A stretch of 5,402 bases of DNA from Minisyncoccota bacterium (GCA_018609785.1 JAHEOE010000009.1:1-5402), one strand, 5' to 3'; counted from the stretch's first letter, positions 1-4,407 are shown. The notes: generated from the sequence alone by a model not told the origin. Program-made: numbers and translations.

Positions 1-423
1 GTTCACTTCGCTGACAGCATCCGTTTCAACGTTGCTGAACGAGCGGGCGCTCGTGAAAGGCCCGACGTAGTTGCTGATATACTGACCAGCCTCAGCCACG
101 CGGGAGCCGATACCCATTTGCGGCGTTTCGGTTCCGTGAACAGTGACCGTCCTCTCCTCAGTGTCGTTGAGAAGCGTTCCGACGAGGGACACGTAGTCGG
201 TCACAGTCTGAGACTGCTCGCCGTAGTGACCCGTATAGAAGGTCACGTCGAAGCCGTCGATAGTGGCGAGGATATGTTCGCCATATGCGACCAGCGCGAT
301 GTCGTTCTCTCGTTCGACTGTGGCGAGACGGCCCTGATTGTAAACCTCGCCAGCACTGCCGTCGAGGAACATTTCGATGAGTGTTTCGGGACTCTGCGTC
401 GTGGTGTAAGTATCTTCTACCAT
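1..423 (-). CDS. Hypothetical acidic protein, C-terminus beyond the left edge
   Basis: An open frame of 141 codons runs from an ATG at 423-421 to the left edge without a stop, so the 5' end is complete and the 3' end is missing. The protein begins MVEDTYTTTQSPETLIEMFL and is soluble-looking and acidic, with no membrane segment, cysteine motif or signal peptide. I do not recognise a family. The start is supported by a TATA-like box at 450-455, about 29 bp upstream, and by the absence of another in-frame start (the nearby ATG at 433-431 is followed at once by TAA). It sits downstream of the 595-915 gene, separated by a regulatory cassette that also holds an inverted mobile-like repeat. Codons are mostly G/C-ending, unlike the AT-richer 1730-2181 region. 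Existence is well supported; function is unknown. Confidence 0.85.
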   Translation of the reverse strand, partial: MVEDTYTTTQSPETLIEMFLDGSAGEVYNQGRLATVERENDIALVAYGEHILATIDGFDVTFYTGHYGEQSQTVTDYVSLVGTLLNDTEERTVTVHGTETPQMGIGSRVAEAGQYISNYVGPFTSARSFSNVETDAVSEVN

Positions 424-449
424 CGTATTACATACAAGGAGTGCCACTG

Positions 450-455
450 TAATAA
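450..455 (-). promoter_or_regulatory. TATA-like box for the 1-423 gene
   Basis: On the minus strand this reads TTATTA, within ACTTATTACA. Its centre lies about 29 bp upstream of the ATG at 423, which would place the transcript start within a few bases of the start codon. This matches the same arrangement at the other genes of the window. Confidence 0.6.
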
Positions 456-498
456 GTCTTTGTGGTATGTGTTCCCACGCTCGCACAAGCACCATAGA

Positions 499-529
499 CT
501 TATATGTGATAAAATCTGCCCGGGACTTA
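499..529. repeat. Intergenic dyad cassette, left half only
   Basis: The left arm CTTATATGTGATAA (499-512) is followed by the central CCCGGG (519-524). The right arm expected at about 531-544 is replaced by the 52-bp repeat element at 530-581. The cassette stands upstream of the 1-423 gene. Confidence 0.75.
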
Positions 530-581
530 CTCAGTCGCCGTAAAGGGCTTACGGTTGCGGCAGCCTACGACGGCGTTTGAG
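530..581 (-). repeat. 52-bp element with terminal inverted repeats, copy 1, inverted
   Basis: The ends CTCAGTCGCCG (530-540) and CGGCGTTTGAG (571-581) form an imperfect inverted repeat, 9 of 11. Read on the minus strand, the inside aligns with the copy at 5248-5302 read on the plus strand, sharing TGCCGC, ACCGTAA and ACGGCG blocks in the same order. So this copy is in the opposite orientation. An inner perfect stem CCGTAA/TTACGG lies at 538-554. It adds about 46 bp compared with an ordinary cassette. It could be a miniature mobile element or a structured RNA element. Confidence 0.65.
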
Positions 582-589
582 TCCCCCTT

Positions 590-603
590 AAGGCTTATGC
601 CTT
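590..603 (-). other. Stop-codon stem-loop of the 595-915 gene
   Basis: On the transcript strand: stem AAGGC, loop ATAA, stem GCCTT. The TAA stop codon (597-595) lies in the loop itself. No T-run follows, so this is not a standard U-tract terminator. It belongs to the series of small hairpins found at the gene ends of this window. Confidence 0.6.
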
Positions 604-915
604 TCCGTGAATCTTGACGATATGAGCGAAGCCGACAGACTTCTCGTCGTCAGTGTTGAACAGCGGCTTGTGCCGAGGGTAGTCAGCCTCCCACTCGAAT
701 CGGCGCAGGCCTTCCGTGATTTGGAGCATCAGCCGACCGGCCTCTGCCTCGAAGTACCACGTCAGGTCTGTGCGAACCACGTCAGGGTCACGCGCATTTT
801 GACGACTAAATTTCTGACACGTCGCCCTAATTTTCCGACCGTCCTCTGTGGTGAGTGTCAAGTCGTCGCCTTGCTCGATGTTGTGAACGTCGGCGGCGTG
901 TTGCTCGTCCGACAT
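595..915 (-). CDS. Hypothetical protein, second gene of a two-gene operon
   Basis: A 106-residue acidic protein starting MSDEQHAADVHN. Residues about 16-36 (GDDLTLTTEDGRKIRATC) look like the opening of a small beta-barrel, and residues 51-80 alternate aromatic and charged residues (LTWYFEAEAG, RRFEWEADYP). I cannot assign a family. There is a single cysteine and no membrane segment. Its ATG (915-913) follows the TGA of the 917-1102 gene by one base, so the two are almost certainly co-transcribed and perhaps translationally coupled. A GAGG about 12 bases upstream may serve as a weak ribosome binding site, which is expected for an internal operon gene in a region where first genes are leaderless. 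It ends in TAA inside a stem-loop. Confidence 0.85.
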   Translation of the reverse strand: MSDEQHAADVHNIEQGDDLTLTTEDGRKIRATCQKFSRQNARDPDVVRTDLTWYFEAEAGRLMLQITEGLRRFEWEADYPRHKPLFNTDDEKSVGFAHIVKIHGKA

Positions 916-916
916 A

Positions 917-1102
917 TCAGTTATCTTCCTCGATAATTTCTATCATTCGAGCGACATCACTACCTCGGAGTGAGATATGTAAATCTTTGAAGGGGTCTGC
1001 CGGGAGCGCACCGCCCACTCTGAGCATAGTGCGCTGGCCTTCTGTCAGGTCGCTTACGAAACTCCGCAACGCGGCATCGGTGTAGTGTCTGGTGTCTGCC
1101 AT
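917..1102 (-). CDS. Hypothetical 61-aa protein, first gene of a two-gene operon
   Basis: The product begins MADTRHYTDAALRSFVSDLT and ends MIEIIEEDN. It looks mainly helical and acidic, without cysteines or membrane segments, and I do not recognise it. The ATG at 1102-1100 is preferred because a TATA-like box at 1132-1137 would give a start about 6 bases upstream. Another ATG at 1110-1108 is in a different frame and gives a short dead-end reading. The stop TGA is separated by one base from the ATG of the next gene (915), so the pair forms an operon, one of only three such close pairs here. Unlike most genes here it has no stop-codon hairpin, which fits its position inside an operon. Confidence 0.8.
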   Translation of the reverse strand: MADTRHYTDAALRSFVSDLTEGQRTMLRVGGALPADPFKDLHISLRGSDVARMIEIIEEDN

Positions 1103-1131
1103 TGTTCCATCTTAGTGTAGGGGCGTGAATG

Positions 1132-1137
1132 GTATAA
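1132..1137 (-). promoter_or_regulatory. TATA-like box for the 1102-595 operon
   Basis: Minus strand TTATAC, in CCTTATACC. Its centre is about 32 bp from the ATG at 1102, the largest distance of the series, leaving room for a leader of roughly 6 bases. Confidence 0.6.
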
Positions 1138-1175
1138 GGGTTTCGTTTTCGAGAGAGATTGCCTGATACCAAAGC

Positions 1176-1223
1176 CTTAACTGTGATAAATTTCCGTCCG
1201 GGGAGTGATTTAAACCCTATAAG
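1176..1223. repeat. Intergenic dyad cassette, variant centre
   Basis: The left arm is CTTAACTGTGATAA (1176-1189). The centre is TCCGGGGA, a variant of CCCGGG (CCGG at 1198-1201). The degenerate right arm TTTAAACCCTATAAG begins at 1209. The sequence that follows, AAGGCTTACG, keeps the start of the stop-codon hairpin motif but its partner side has decayed. It stands upstream of the 1102-595 operon. Confidence 0.6.
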
Positions 1224-1235
1224 GCTTACGTTTTC

Positions 1236-1625
1236 TTAATCGTCTGCTGAAACTACATCGGTTACAGCTTCGAGCTTTTTCTTTGCCGGATGTGCCATCT
1301 CGTAGATAGCTTTCCGTGCAGACGATTCTACTTCAGGCGACCACCGTTCACCAGTTCCCTCGAATGAGACAGTCACCGCCGCCGTCGTTCGACCCTCTAT
1401 ACCGATACGATTTCGGATAGAGGCAGGAATAGTAATCCTATTGTCTGAATCGACGTATCCCGTAAACGTTAGCGAATTAATATCATCGTCTTCGAGATAG
1501 ACAGTCACATCTATCTCATCGTTGTATTTGAACAGGTTCTCCTCTTGTTCGATGGCGGGAACGCGGATGGTGTTACTTTGTGCGTTCAACGCGAGCGTGT
1601 ATCGGTCGGAAGCATCGTATGCCAT
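1236..1625 (-). CDS. SpoVT/AbrB-like DNA-binding protein with two half-repeats
   Basis: A 129-residue protein. Residues 56-89 (GYVDSDNRITIPASIRNRIG and the following strand AAVTVSF) match the swapped-hairpin AbrB/SpoVT/MazE fold: a short strand, the R-ITIP-S-I-R turn, then G-x-x-G. Residues about 10-46 look like a second, decayed copy (SNTIRVPAIEQEENLF, then DEIDVTVYLED), so one chain may form the two-lobed DNA-binding unit usually made by a dimer. The C-terminal part (about 95-129) is helical and charged. Family members act as transcription regulators or antitoxins. A MazF-like gene lies next upstream (1837-2181), but this gene has its own TATA box at 1650-1655 and a complete cassette between, so an antitoxin role is only possible. 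The ATG at 1625-1623 fits leaderless initiation. Confidence 0.85.
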   Translation of the reverse strand: MAYDASDRYTLALNAQSNTIRVPAIEQEENLFKYNDEIDVTVYLEDDDINSLTFTGYVDSDNRITIPASIRNRIGIEGRTTAAVTVSFEGTGERWSPEVESSARKAIYEMAHPAKKKLEAVTDVVSADD

Positions 1626-1649
1626 ACTACATACAAGGGGTGTGATTAA

Positions 1650-1655
1650 CTTAAA
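1650..1655 (-). promoter_or_regulatory. TATA-like box for the AbrB-like gene
   Basis: Minus strand TTTAAG in GGGTTTAAGTTAA, centred 27 bp upstream of the ATG at 1625. This predicts a leaderless transcript. Confidence 0.65.
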
Positions 1656-1673
1656 CCCTTGGTATTCCCAACA

Positions 1674-1721
1674 TTTATATGGGATAAAAATATCCCCGGG
1701 AAGAGACTTATCCTATATAAA
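1674..1721. repeat. Intergenic dyad cassette, best-preserved copy
   Basis: The left arm TTTATATGGGATAA (1674-1687) and right arm TTATCCTATATAAA (1708-1721) are inverted repeats matching at 13 of 14 positions. The dyad axis falls exactly on the central CCCGGG (1695-1700). The axis is 45 bp from the TATA box of the AbrB-like gene. The symmetric form suggests a site for a dimeric protein, or two facing TATA-like elements. Confidence 0.85.
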
Positions 1722-1729
1722 GTTTAGGG

Positions 1730-1837
1730 TTATATCAACCAGATAGTGAACCCGATAGAAACTATCAGAATAAATAAAAGTATATACATAAAAAAGAAAT
1801 ATTCTACAACTGATAGGTCTGTAAATGGATTAAACAT
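1730..1837 (-). CDS. Small membrane peptide overlapping the MazF-like gene
   Basis: A 35-residue frame starts at the ATG 1837-1835, which shares its A with the TAA stop of the MazF-like gene (TAATG). This is a classic sign of translational coupling. The product starts MFNPFTDLSVVEYFFFMYIL and continues hydrophobic through LLFILIVSIG to its end at WLI, so it is one membrane-spanning helix with a short polar N-terminus. The sequence is much AT-richer than its surroundings, as expected for codons of F, I, L and Y. It stops with TAA just before the dyad cassette. I know no family. Position suggests a role linked to the upstream gene. The frame is short enough that chance cannot be excluded, but the overlap plus the membrane pattern favours a real gene. 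Confidence 0.65.
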   Translation of the reverse strand: MFNPFTDLSVVEYFFFMYILLFILIVSIGFTIWLI

Positions 1838-2181
1838 TACACGTCACCCCCGATAGCCTTTGCGACGTTTCCTGCCAATATGTCCATAAAGTCGTCGGAT
1901 AATTCCATAAGTTTACGACCAGCGTTGTTTACCTGACAGGGCGACCACGGATTCACATACGACGGATTAATATATAGTTCCTCATTTATATTTTCCATAT
2001 CGTGCTCGTGAATCTGGTACGTGTTGCTTTTGTCTTGGGAAGTGACAGGAACGCCGAGGTAGCCCGCTGGATAGAAGGGGTAATTCTCGCCGCTAATAAT
2101 CACAAACGGCCTTCGGCCAGACTTGCCATTATACGGGTCGGGAGCCAGCACAACTGAACCACGGGGTAGTTCTCGCGTCAT
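1837..2181 (-). CDS. MazF/PemK-like toxin-family protein
   Basis: A 114-residue protein beginning MTRELPRGSVVLAPDPYNGK. The N-terminal segment RGSVVLAPDPYNGKSGRRPF followed by VIIS is the hallmark of the PemK/MazF fold (Gly-x-hydrophobic strand, a Pro-rich loop, Lys/Arg-Arg-Pro, then a hydrophobic strand). The body continues with LGVPVTSQD at about 42-50 and ends LAGNVAKAIGGDV. Family members are usually mRNA-cleaving endoribonucleases neutralised by a neighbouring antitoxin, though some archaeal relatives have unproven activity. No antitoxin gene lies directly upstream. A 35-aa membrane peptide overlaps its stop, and an AbrB-like gene follows under its own promoter. The ATG at 2181-2179 is 27 bp from a TATA box. 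The fold is fairly certain; toxicity is inferred. Confidence 0.8.
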   Translation of the reverse strand: MTRELPRGSVVLAPDPYNGKSGRRPFVIISGENYPFYPAGYLGVPVTSQDKSNTYQIHEHDMENINEELYINPSYVNPWSPCQVNNAGRKLMELSDDFMDILAGNVAKAIGGDV

Positions 2182-2205
2182 ATCTACCTATTGGGCTTAC
2201 AGGGT

Positions 2206-2211
2206 AATAAA
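2206..2211 (-). promoter_or_regulatory. TATA-like box for the MazF-like gene
   Basis: Minus strand TTTATT in GGGTTTATTACCC, centred 27 bp from the ATG at 2181. This predicts a leaderless transcript. Confidence 0.65.
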
Positions 2212-2247
2212 CCCATCGCTCTCGCAAATCCCGCCGATACCCAAACC

Positions 2248-2298
2248 TTTATGTGGGGTAGTCGGCGGCCCGCGGGCCGCCTGCTGATAGCCCTTAAG
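2248..2298. repeat. Intergenic dyad cassette with a GC-rich centre
   Basis: Weak arms TTTATGTGGGGTA (2248-2260) and TGATAGCCCTTAAG (2285-2298) flank a perfect 18-bp palindrome, GGCGGCCCGCGGGCCGCC (2264-2281). This occupies the place of the usual CCCGGG. Its axis is 64 bp from the TATA box of the MazF-like gene, about 19 bp further than in the closest-spaced cassettes. Confidence 0.65.
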
Positions 2299-2307
2299 CC
2301 TTTCGGC
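2298..2307 (-). other. Short GAAA-loop hairpin near a gene end
   Basis: The transcript strand reads GCC-GAAA-GGC, a three-pair stem with a GNRA loop, 8 bases after the TAA of the 2315-2566 gene. It overlaps CGGCGTCTGAG (2304-2314), which resembles one end of the 52-56 bp repeat element. Confidence 0.4.
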
Positions 2308-2314
2308 GTCTGAG

Positions 2315-2566
2315 TTACTTCTCCTGTCGCTTCTTCTGAACCGCTCGGATGAGGTCGTTAGCCGCCTTCTCTGGCGACTTGCCCTTCTTGTTTACGAGTT
2401 TATTCATCTTCTCGATGGCCGTCTCCTCGACAGAGGCGGGGACGGCTTCACTCTCTCGGATGGCGATACGCCCGTGTCCTTCCCATTTGTCAGGCATCAC
2501 GTTGGCGCGCACGCGGTCGAGACTGTTCTTATACTCGGACAACTTCTCGCTGGAATCTCTTTCCAT
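2315..2566 (-). CDS. Hypothetical highly charged 83-aa protein
   Basis: The product begins MERDSSEKLSEYKNSLDRVR and ends in a basic tail (ANDLIRAVQKKRQEK). It is rich in Glu, Lys and Arg, predicted mostly helical, with a central less-structured stretch (about residues 24-48, including PDKWEGHGRIAIRE). The 45-80 region (SVEETAIEKMNKLV, then KSPEKAANDLIRAV) could be a pair of helices. I do not recognise a family; the basic C-terminus might contact nucleic acid, but nothing specific shows this. I chose the ATG at 2566-2564 because the TATA-like box at 2591-2596 is 27 bp away. A TTG two codons earlier would fall upstream of the expected transcript start. It stands alone between two dyad cassettes. 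Confidence 0.8.
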   Translation of the reverse strand: MERDSSEKLSEYKNSLDRVRANVMPDKWEGHGRIAIRESEAVPASVEETAIEKMNKLVNKKGKSPEKAANDLIRAVQKKRQEK

Positions 2567-2590
2567 ACACAACTGTTGGGGCTACGGGGA

Positions 2591-2596
2591 GTTAAA
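2591..2596 (-). promoter_or_regulatory. TATA-like box for the 2315-2566 gene
   Basis: Minus strand TTTAAC in GGGTTTAACTCC, centred 27 bp from the ATG at 2566. It sets that ATG as the start. Confidence 0.65.
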
Positions 2597-2614
2597 CCCT
2601 TGGTATCCAAAAGG

Positions 2615-2662
2615 TTTATACCTATAGAAAATCGCCCGGGGCCGAAACTTCCCCTATATAAA
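2615..2662. repeat. Intergenic dyad cassette
   Basis: The left arm TTTATACCTATAGAA (2615-2629) and right arm TTCCCCTATATAAA (2649-2662) surround CCCGGG (2635-2640). The axis is 44 bp from the TATA box of the 2315-2566 gene. Confidence 0.75.
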
Positions 2663-2672
2663 GCTACCGCTT
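2661..2672 (-). other. Stop-codon stem-loop of the GP88-family gene
   Basis: On the transcript strand: AAGC stem, GGTA loop, GCTT stem, starting four bases after the TAA at 2679-2677. The loop is not a strict GNRA. It has the same place and size as the hairpins at other gene ends. Confidence 0.5.
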
Positions 2673-2676
2673 ACTC

Positions 2677-3387
2677 TTAGTGGAGAGTAATGTAAACGTC
2701 TCTATCTATCCGTTGGTCGATACATAGAGTGCAGTCTCCACATTTCACTTTTCCATCACTTGCTTCATAGGCGCATTGGGCCGCGCCTTCGGGAATATCG
2801 TCCTTTTCAGGGACGGCACTGAATAAGTTGTCACCATAGTTATCTCTCTCATTAGACTGCATTACCTTGAAGTGTTCGGCTTCTGACCAGTCGAGATAGT
2901 CACTTGCGCTATACGTGTAAACCTCTATCTCACCTGATAGAATCTCAGCAATACGGTCAACTTTGATAATGTCACCTTTGTGACGAAAGTCACCGGCTTC
3001 GCTAAATCGGATGTAGTCGAACGCATTACGCTTACGCTCTTTGATTTTCAGGATAGCCTTTGCGAAAGTCTCAGCATCCAGACATTCCCATAGGTATTCC
3101 TGCCGTCGCCGGTAGGGAAGGGTCTTTTTGTAAATGTTTTCTGCCTTATGTGCGTAGCAGTCCGACCACGGGACTTGGCAGTTTTCCGTATCCGCATTAG
3201 GGCAGTCGGTCGCACTATTCATATTGAAGATTCCCGTGTTGTCAGAAATCTTATTATTACCGAAACTAATGTAATCCGACAGGATGAAACTCCAATCGCG
3301 CACAGTTTCGGCGTCGGCCATACGCTGGCGCAGAGTGTCAATTCCGTCAACTTCGCTCAAGTCGTAGTCGCCTTGGGTTGGTTCCAT
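2677..3387 (-). CDS. GP88-family cysteine-rich protein
   Basis: A 236-residue protein that I match by eye to the phage gene product 88 (GP88) family. Signs in order: NNKISDNTGIFN (44-55), C62-P, C70, the CYAHKAE block (77-83), Arg93-95, R-F-SEAGDF (127-134), YTYSASD (157-163), then C205 and the C-terminal CGDCTLC (216-222). The eight cysteines suggest a metal or iron-sulphur site, which is a suspicion about the family rather than a demonstrated fact. Its biochemical role is unknown. It is the longest gene of the window and appears complete. A GTG seven codons earlier also reads in frame, but the TATA box at 3413-3418 lies 28 bp from the ATG at 3387, so I use that ATG. It is preceded by its own dyad cassette. 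Confidence 0.82.
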   Translation of the reverse strand: MEPTQGDYDLSEVDGIDTLRQRMADAETVRDWSFILSDYISFGNNKISDNTGIFNMNSATDCPNADTENCQVPWSDCYAHKAENIYKKTLPYRRRQEYLWECLDAETFAKAILKIKERKRNAFDYIRFSEAGDFRHKGDIIKVDRIAEILSGEIEVYTYSASDYLDWSEAEHFKVMQSNERDNYGDNLFSAVPEKDDIPEGAAQCAYEASDGKVKCGDCTLCIDQRIDRDVYITLH

Positions 3388-3412
3388 ATTACAACAGAAG
3401 GGTGCCACCCAC

Positions 3413-3418
3413 TTAATA
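3413..3418 (-). promoter_or_regulatory. TATA-like box for the GP88-family gene
   Basis: Minus strand TATTAA in GGTATTAAGTGGG, centred 28 bp from the ATG at 3387. It favours that ATG over the GTG at 3408. Confidence 0.6.
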
Positions 3419-3437
3419 CCATCGAGTTTCGCAAAGC

Positions 3438-3451
3438 TTGCCGAAGGGCAA
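3438..3451. other. TTGCC/GGCAA hairpin upstream of the GP88-family promoter
   Basis: A perfect five-pair stem with a four-base loop (plus strand TTGCC-GAAG-GGCAA). It lies between the TATA box and the left dyad arm. The upstream GCAAAGCTTGC (3431-3441) can pair with the same TTGC, so two alternative folds exist. A near copy stands at 5221-5234. Confidence 0.55.
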
Positions 3452-3454
3452 AGG

Positions 3455-3501
3455 TTTATGTATGATAAAATTTCCCCGGGCCGAGGCTTATCCCATATAA
3501 G
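3455..3501. repeat. Intergenic dyad cassette
   Basis: The left arm TTTATGTATGATAA (3455-3468) and right arm TTATCCCATATAAG (3488-3501) match as an inverted repeat at 10 of 14 positions. CCCGGG (3475-3480) lies on the axis. The axis is 62 bp from the TATA box of the GP88-family gene. Confidence 0.8.
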
Positions 3502-3511
3502 CCTTTCGGCT
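3500..3511 (-). other. Stop-codon stem-loop with a GAAA loop
   Basis: The transcript strand reads AGCC-GAAA-GGCT, a four-pair stem with a GNRA loop, three bases after the TAG (3517-3515) of the 34-aa gene. The stem runs directly into the right dyad arm. Confidence 0.55.
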
Positions 3512-3514
3512 ATC

Positions 3515-3619
3515 CTACTCCTCGTCCGATTCGTCAGGCTCGGGAGCAGTACCGAGTGTTTCGTAGTCAGTGAGATTGTCAGGCATCGGACCGGTCGAAG
3601 TGAGCTTGTGGTCGTACAT
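3515..3619 (-). CDS. Small acidic protein, 34 aa
   Basis: A short frame starting MYDHKLTSTGPMPDNLTDYE and ending in the strongly acidic tail EPDESDEE before TAG. It has no cysteine or hydrophobic stretch and is probably disordered. A TATA-like box at 3647-3652 lies about 30 bp from the ATG, the distance seen at the other genes, and a GAAA-loop hairpin stands at its stop codon. These context signs, more than its sequence, make it a likely gene. Its promoter lies just beyond the end of the upstream membrane-peptide gene, and no dyad cassette precedes it, so it may be controlled differently. No family is recognised. Confidence 0.65.
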   Translation of the reverse strand: MYDHKLTSTGPMPDNLTDYETLGTAPEPDESDEE

Positions 3620-3646
3620 CGGCGTATGTTAGTATGGTTGCGATTG

Positions 3647-3652
3647 TATTAA
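3647..3652 (-). promoter_or_regulatory. TATA-like box for the 34-aa acidic gene
   Basis: Minus strand TTAATA in ACTTAATACAATC, centred about 30 bp from the ATG at 3619. It is one of only two promoters here not preceded by a dyad cassette (the other is at 5017-5022). Confidence 0.5.
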
Positions 3653-3663
3653 GTCTTACTGTT

Positions 3664-3747
3664 CTATACAGTCAGTGCGACAGTTGTAATAACTATCACG
3701 AACAGCGCCCACAACAGCCCACCGTATTGCCAGATGTAATAGTTCAT
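3664..3747 (-). CDS. Small membrane peptide overlapping a zinc-ribbon gene
   Basis: A 27-residue frame, MNYYIWQYGGLLWALFVIVI then TTVALTV, starts at an ATG (3747-3745) overlapping the TGA of the zinc-ribbon gene as ATGA. The product is one hydrophobic helix with an aromatic N-terminus and no charged residue at all, so it would sit in the membrane. The arrangement repeats that at 1837, where another membrane peptide overlaps the end of an upstream gene. A competing frame from an ATG at 3754 gives 32 mixed residues without a pattern, and I prefer the membrane reading. Function is unknown; coupling to the zinc-ribbon protein is inferred from the overlap. The frame is very short, so some doubt remains. 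Confidence 0.6.
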   Translation of the reverse strand: MNYYIWQYGGLLWALFVIVITTVALTV

Positions 3748-3863
3748 CGTTCATCACCTCTGTAGCCACCCATCTGCATATGCTCGACGCACTCGTTACA
3801 GAGGGCCTTGTTATCTTCCGCACGATTGTCACCGCAGTTGAGGCACAGGTCAGCTCTTGCCAT
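3744..3863 (-). CDS. Zinc-ribbon microprotein, 39 aa
   Basis: The product begins MARADLCLNCGDNRAEDNKA. Two CxxC knuckles, C7-L-N-C10 and C22-N-E-C25, are separated by 11 residues, the four-cysteine pattern of a single zinc ribbon. The rest is short and polar (VEHMQMGGYRGDER). Such microproteins are common in haloarchaea and act as nucleic-acid or protein binders where studied, but the target of this one is unknown. The ATG at 3863-3861 is 26 bp from the TATA box at 3886-3893, which predicts a leaderless mRNA. The TGA stop overlaps the ATG of the 27-aa membrane peptide. A full dyad cassette lies upstream. The motif and context make this a confident gene despite its size. Confidence 0.82.
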   Translation of the reverse strand: MARADLCLNCGDNRAEDNKALCNECVEHMQMGGYRGDER

Positions 3864-3885
3864 ATCTAATGTATGGGGCTACGGG

Positions 3886-3893
3886 ATTATAAA
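3886..3893 (-). promoter_or_regulatory. TATA box for the zinc-ribbon/membrane-peptide pair
   Basis: Minus strand TTTATAAT in GGTTTTATAATCCC, the closest to a textbook archaeal TATA box in the window. It is centred about 26 bp from the ATG at 3863. Confidence 0.7.
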
Positions 3894-3911
3894 ACCTTGG
3901 TATCCGAAGGG

Positions 3912-3958
3912 TTTATGTATGATAAATTTCCGCCCGGGGCAGATTACCCCTATATAAA
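3912..3958. repeat. Intergenic dyad cassette
   Basis: The left arm is TTTATGTATGATAA (3912-3925), identical to the left arm at 3455. The centre is CCCGGG (3933-3938) and the right arm is TTACCCCTATATAAA (3944-3958). The axis is 46 bp from the TATA box and 72 bp from the ATG, as at 1674-1721. Confidence 0.8.
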
Positions 3959-3966
3959 GTTGTCGC

Positions 3967-4407
3967 CTATTCTCCTGTCTGAATTGTGATGAGTTCGTTG
4001 GCGATTTCTTCGAGCGGCACACCTCTATTCAGGGGTTTCTCCCGTGAACGAAACTCGGGGTCTATTTGTTCTTTCCTGTCAGTAGACTGAGTGGTACTTG
4101 CCTGAGCGTCAGCCACGCCATCGCTGTATCCGAGTTCTCCGTAGTCGGAAATATCTCGGTCGCCCCACACGTCAAAGCGCGTACTGTCAGGCGAAAGGGA
4201 GAACACCACGTTTTCGTGGATGTTATTCATCAGATTTTTGTGATATTTTTGGACTGTCGATTCCGTGACAGGTAGCCGATTGCTGGCTCCGCTGGTGGTG
4301 TATCCCAACTCGAATAGTTGGAGGGCGCGAGCCGCGTTGTCAGTCACGTTATGCTTCTCGGCAATGTAGCCGGTTCGGTACTCGTCGAAGGTCACATCTT
4401 CTCTCAT
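3967..4407 (-). CDS. Helix-turn-helix DNA-binding protein
   Basis: A 146-residue protein starting MREDVTFDEYRTGYIAEKHN. Residues about 24-62 form a likely helix-turn-helix: NAARALQLFELGYT (first helix), TSGASNRLPVT (second) and ESTVQKYHKNLMNN (recognition helix), in the style of LuxR or sigma region 4 domains. The middle (70-105) is acidic and the C-terminus (110-146) charged, with no recognised domain. It would act as a transcription regulator. As the clearest HTH protein in a window full of repeated operator-like sites, it is one candidate for binding the dyads. I start at the ATG 4407-4405, 27 bp from the TATA box at 4432-4437; an upstream in-frame extension to 4446 would cover that promoter. 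The 4442-4497 repeat element separates the promoter from the dyad. Confidence 0.8.
   Translation of the reverse strand: MREDVTFDEYRTGYIAEKHNVTDNAARALQLFELGYTTSGASNRLPVTESTVQKYHKNLMNNIHENVVFSLSPDSTRFDVWGDRDISDYGELGYSDGVADAQASTTQSTDRKEQIDPEFRSREKPLNRGVPLEEIANELITIQTGE

Noticed and set aside
118..543. Long plus-strand frame
   Set aside because: It is antisense to the 1-423 gene and continues through the cassette and repeat element. It has no promoter, and the minus-strand gene has a proper TATA box.
607..936. Long plus-strand frame
   Set aside because: It mirrors the minus-strand 595-915 gene, whose protein has a typical acidic composition and operon context.
960..1172. Alternative 70-aa minus-strand frame
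   Set aside because: It starts upstream of the TATA box, runs in another frame than the operon gene, and lacks the acidic character of the neighbours.
1236..2181. A single MazF/AbrB toxin-antitoxin operon
   Set aside because: A membrane-peptide gene, a complete dyad cassette and a separate TATA box lie between the two, so they are independent units on present evidence, although functional pairing is possible.
3148..3465. Plus-strand frame over the GP88-family gene
   Set aside because: The minus strand encodes recognisable family motifs over the same stretch.
3752..3754. Alternative ATG giving a 32-aa product over the membrane peptide
   Set aside because: It gives a mixed sequence without a pattern, whereas the ATGA-overlapping frame gives a clean membrane helix.
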